Part shown: positions 61,004 to 64,000 of the stretch, piece by piece | Numbering within the stretch: position 1 is the stretch's first letter | Layout of the letters: each line of letters starts with the position of its first letter | Assembly (NCBI GenBank): GCA_944474755.1 | Contig: OX104122.1 | Location: forward strand, 18,796,641-18,860,640 | Source of the DNA: Limnoperna fortunei | Taxonomy: Eukaryota > Mollusca > Bivalvia > Mytilida > Modiolidae | Direction: 5' to 3' | DNA: 64,000 bases | The notes under the pieces: model-generated | Databases searched by the model: none | Told to the model about the DNA's origin: nothing | Seen by the model: only the letters and a program-made list of their open reading frames with translations | Program-made: the position numbers and the translations under genes

Positions 61004-61186
61004 GTCAATATAAGAGGTTTTGGTTGTTTGTATATTCTTCGATGGACCTTTTTCAATTACAAGATCTTCTTTGTCTCTTGCCCATTCCTGTATCTCTCCA
61101 CTAGTAAAACATCCATATACCACTAAACCAATTAAACAAAAACATGCGCAAACATAAAACACATTTCTCCACTCTTCCGGTGTATC
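60992..61186 (-). CDS. SLC17-like last coding exon
   Basis: 195 nt, acceptor TTGTTTTAG, stop TAA at 60992-60994. Encodes 64 residues: DTPEEWRNVFYVCACF, the TM12 helix, SGEIQEWARDKED and the tail. Confidence 0.9.
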   Translation of the reverse strand, partial: DTPEEWRNVFYVCACFCLIGLVVYGCFTSGEIQEWARDKEDLVIEKGPSKNIQTTKTSYIDTKM

Positions 61187-63081
61187 CTAAAACAAGAGAA
61201 CATCGTTAACAATTATAAGATTGCTCGGTTAAACCCTTTCATTGCTTTACGCTAGATGTTTCCTGGTAGTGTTTTGGGGTCTTTATAAGACTTAACTAGT
61301 TCAGTTATATAAAGCGAAACTTTGACGTAGCAAGTAACGCGATATGCATGTATATCGGAAACATCACATAGTCATCTTCGGAAAAACACGCCCGGTCGCG
61401 TTCTTGCTTTGCTACCAATTACAATAAGTGATAGCATATCGAAAACGCTAAAGGTCCTGGGTTTCCGATGATGCACACTGTGGGCGTGTCAGAGTTCGAA
61501 TCTGTGATCATGCAGGTATGTAGAGATGCAATCATGCATAAACGATTAAAGCGACCTATGCAGATGCAAGACCTACTAGACGGTGCAAGTGAGAAAACGT
61601 TCCGCCCATTCGGGGTACTGCAGTAGACCAACGTTATGGAGCTAATAGGACCAGGGGTCGCTAAATATACTTATATATACATATAGTACATAGTGTCCAC
61701 ATTAGGACAAGTATCCTGATTGCCGGGCTTCAACCAAACTAACATGGATTACTGACAACTGTTCAACTGTAATAACAACTGTCCGAGCGAAGGCATTACG
61801 TTGCCACGTGAACCTATAAATCAACTAGTCGTCGCTGAGCTTCCAAAATGTTGTATGACAGGTTTTTGCAACTTTTCAGTACACAAGAAAACATTCATAT
61901 AATTTAAATATTTGTAAGATCTAATTAAGTATTTAATTTCCAGAAAGCTAAAATATCTCCAGACTTTGAATATTGTCAACTGAAATAATGCACGCTTTCA
62001 TGTTTCTAACAAGACTTATTTCCAAATTTAAAAAAATTATTTTGCATTTTTCAATGAATTAATAAAATATCAAAATGTTGTAAAAGATTAATACAGTCCT
62101 GGAGAATTTATTTATAAATAACAAAATGTTGTATTTTCCATTAACCATTCACTTAGTTGGTGCTTTAGAATACAAAAGATGAAATAATTAGAAATGTTTA
62201 TCATACAAAATGGTAATTCCTTCTCATTAGGACCAAAACACATAGAAATAGGGAAGTTCTATAGTAAAAAGAAGCATATCACATCTGATAATTATAATAA
62301 GATCTATTCTTAACTTCAAATTTATTATTTTTATTCAAATCTTTGTGTTAACTTCATTTTCCATTTGTTTTCTGTTTAGTCTATCTTTAAATATAATGAA
62401 GCAATGTAAAAAATAAAAAATTACTCTTGAAAGCTGTTATCAACATAGTCAAAGTTTTCATAATTTATACAACGATTTGGAATAACCAATATGCCACCAA
62501 TAAATATTGGATATTTTGTCACATGTCCATTTTGACTGGTTTTAATTAGCTACAGGAATATGATATTTTGCAAGACCCAAGATATGTTCCCTCCAAACCC
62601 AAATAAATATATAACTCATAACCACTCAATTTGTAATATACGACATTTTGGAAGCCCAGCGACGTAGTGTTGCCGGTCTAGGAAGTTAAAACCCTCATCT
62701 GTATGATACATCAGGGTCAGAAACTTTCCAAATCTTTGCTTGAACATGAATTATTTCTCAAAATTATTTCCATGTTACAATAAACAAAACGTATTATGTA
62801 TTAACTCAATTACAGTTTTACCTATATAAAAAAGTCGTATATTTTATTTACTTTAGTCAGAAGAAAAGGAATAAATTACGGCTTAATATAAATATTAAAA
62901 AAACGCAGACATGTAAAAAAAAAGGTTCAAGAGAGAATACGACCGTTTAACATAAACGATATATACATTTAAATAGGAGTCGACACTTACATTTGGTGTA
63001 AGGATGCCTGCTACAATAGGTGCTACCATCCCGGGAACAGTACTAAACGTATTTGTTATACCAAATAAAACACCCGCATAT
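60992..63081 (-). CDS. SLC17-family (sialin-like) anion transporter, C-terminal two exons
   Basis: Two exons joined in phase encode the last 94 residues plus a split codon. The upstream exon gives YAGVLFGITNTFSTVPGMVA, the SLC17 TM11 signature (YAG..LGI.NTFA..PGMV). The last exon gives EEWRNVFYVCACFCLIG, a TM12 helix, then the diagnostic SGEIQEWA motif before a charged cytoplasmic tail. SLC17 members are major-facilitator transporters that move sialic acid, phosphate or glutamate-like anions across lysosomal, vesicular or plasma membranes. The 5' exons lie upstream, beyond 63.1 kb and probably off the window. The exact member cannot be fixed from the C-terminus. Confidence 0.9.
61187..61480. 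other. SLC17-like last intron, 3' part
   Basis: No element recognised here. Confidence 0.4.
61481..61815 (+). repeat. Probable tRNA-derived SINE, copy 2 of the 55.7-kb repeat
   Basis: A B-box-like AGAGTTCGAATCTGTG (61491) precedes the body shared with 55735-55960 (CTATGCAGATG, CGGGGTACTGCAGTAG, CCAACGTTA, AACAACTGTCCGA). Lies in the last SLC17 intron, antisense. Confidence 0.5.
61816..62990. other. SLC17-like last intron, 5' part
   Basis: AT-rich intron sequence with no feature recognised. Confidence 0.45.
62991..63081 (-). CDS. SLC17-like penultimate coding exon
   Basis: 91 nt: one base of a split codon, then 30 codons ending TPN. Acceptor ATGTTTTAG, donor AAT/GTAAGT. Contains GITNTFSTVPGMVAPIVAG. 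Confidence 0.92.
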
Positions 63082-64000
63082 CTAAAACATACGAAATATT
63101 TTATAATGATTTTGATTTTGTGGAACTATTTAGGTCGAAATCGCGAACACAAATATAAGAATCAAAATATTTAGCTTTGAAAATATGGATCCGCCCAAGA
63201 TTTCATCTGAATACAAGATAAAAATCATTGTGTGCCGAAGTTATTACTTTATCGTCTAATGTTTTGTGAATTAGTTTGTTTTGTTTTTTGTCTGTCTGTC
63301 TGTTTGTTTGTTTGTTTGTTTGTTGTTGAGGTTTTATACCACATTCAGCCATTTTCTAACTATATCATACTGTCCGGCGTTTCATAACTCAAATCATTGC
63401 ATTGTATCACACATGGGGTTATAACTAATTTTGGGTACGGTTTACTGAACTATTGCGCGATAATATAGTTCGATGTTTACATTTAACGAAGTAAGTACTT
63501 TCTATCTTTTATATTGTTTTGATTATTTTTCAGGTGAAAAACAGTATGTTTTGTATTGCGAAATGTAATAATTTTGTTCTTTGCATTTGAATAAAAATAT
63601 AATTCTGTTCATATATTCTTACGCGATCAAGCTGGCTAGGTGAATGATCATAATCATATTATCATAAATGCACATTAAATCTGCTTTCATCTGAATTGTT
63701 AATTATATAATTAACGCATAATAAGTATGTCCAACAATAATGATCTTCTTGCTACTGTTTTTTAATGGTTAATTAAACAATTTTCGTGATGTAAACAGTT
63801 AATATTCAATGGTTGCCTGTGTTTCTGCAGCTGATCATCGTGATGAATATATACCAGAATACAAGATTTGCACATGTACATCTTTGATCATCTTTGCAAA
63901 ATAAAAACAACACATAATCAATGTATTAAGAATTTCAATATTTTTAAAACAACCAGTCCTTTATCCTAATTGGGATTGCAGATTTAACAAATGGTACAAA
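63082..64000. other. SLC17-like upstream intron region
   Basis: A SINE tail-like stretch with TTTGTTTGTTTGTTTG and a degenerate AACTATATCATACTGTCC lies at about 63285-63385 (minus). No further SLC17 exon could be confirmed before the window end. Confidence 0.5.

Noticed and set aside
63617..63700. Further upstream SLC17 exon ending at a GTAAGA donor near 63622
   Set aside because: The donor is good and phase fits, but the translated segment (MIIHLASLIA) does not match the expected HLD.AP sequence well enough.

Overview
The window is AT-rich, intron- and repeat-dense eukaryotic nuclear DNA, most likely from a bivalve mollusc. Several copies of a tRNA-derived V-SINE resembling molluscan RUDI (a Pol III A/B-box head, then a CTCCGGGTACTCCGGCTTCC core) support this, as do LINE tails of a type common in bivalves and gene models that match animal families. 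A mytilid is possible: a motif at 30.9 kb recalls one I associate with mussel DNA. That is weak evidence.

Three protein-coding loci can be supported, all on the minus strand. (1) 941-2086 is an intronless chitin-deacetylase-like secreted polysaccharide deacetylase of 381 aa. (2) 36883-49256 is a complete LZIC gene (leucine zipper and ICAT-domain protein). Its five coding exons join in phase to give 190 aa, the length of human LZIC as I recall it. (3) 60992-63081 holds the last two coding exons of an SLC17 (sialin-like) anion transporter whose 5' part lies beyond the window. The three genes do not form a pathway. A single splice-bounded ORF at 23939-24093 is an unassigned exon candidate.

Most of the rest is repeats. 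Fourteen or so minisatellite arrays with unit lengths of 21 to 79 bp cover about 18 kb, more than a quarter of the window, by my estimate. Main arrays: 4.05-5.73 kb (45 bp), 7.84-8.53 (31 bp), 12.74-14.66 (61 bp), 19.45-21.85 (52-54 bp), 30.2-30.85 and 31.99-32.9 (34 bp), 33.47-34.66 (44 bp), and three arrays that fill about 84% of LZIC intron 2 (40, 44 and 35 bp units).

Inserted between these are non-autonomous DNA-transposon-like elements with target-site duplications readable by eye. One family has 10-bp duplications and has inserted into its own copies at two separate loci (22.28-23.30 and 58.46-59.36 kb). A 650-bp element with a 9-bp duplication sits inside a SINE (54.93-55.58). A 564-bp element bounded by poly-G/poly-C has an 8-bp duplication (57.14-57.70). 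A TTAA-flanked element lies at 25.18-25.44. There are also several long perfect or near-perfect hairpins, two degraded LINE loci (15.0-15.97 minus, 26.4-27.8 plus), a tandem segmental duplication (29.05/31.02 kb), and TG, TA and G-run microsatellites.

I found no novel multi-gene system. The most unusual features are the self-nested 10-bp-TSD family, the poly-G-bounded element, and the array-filled LZIC intron, whose repeats look like splice acceptors on the transcript strand.
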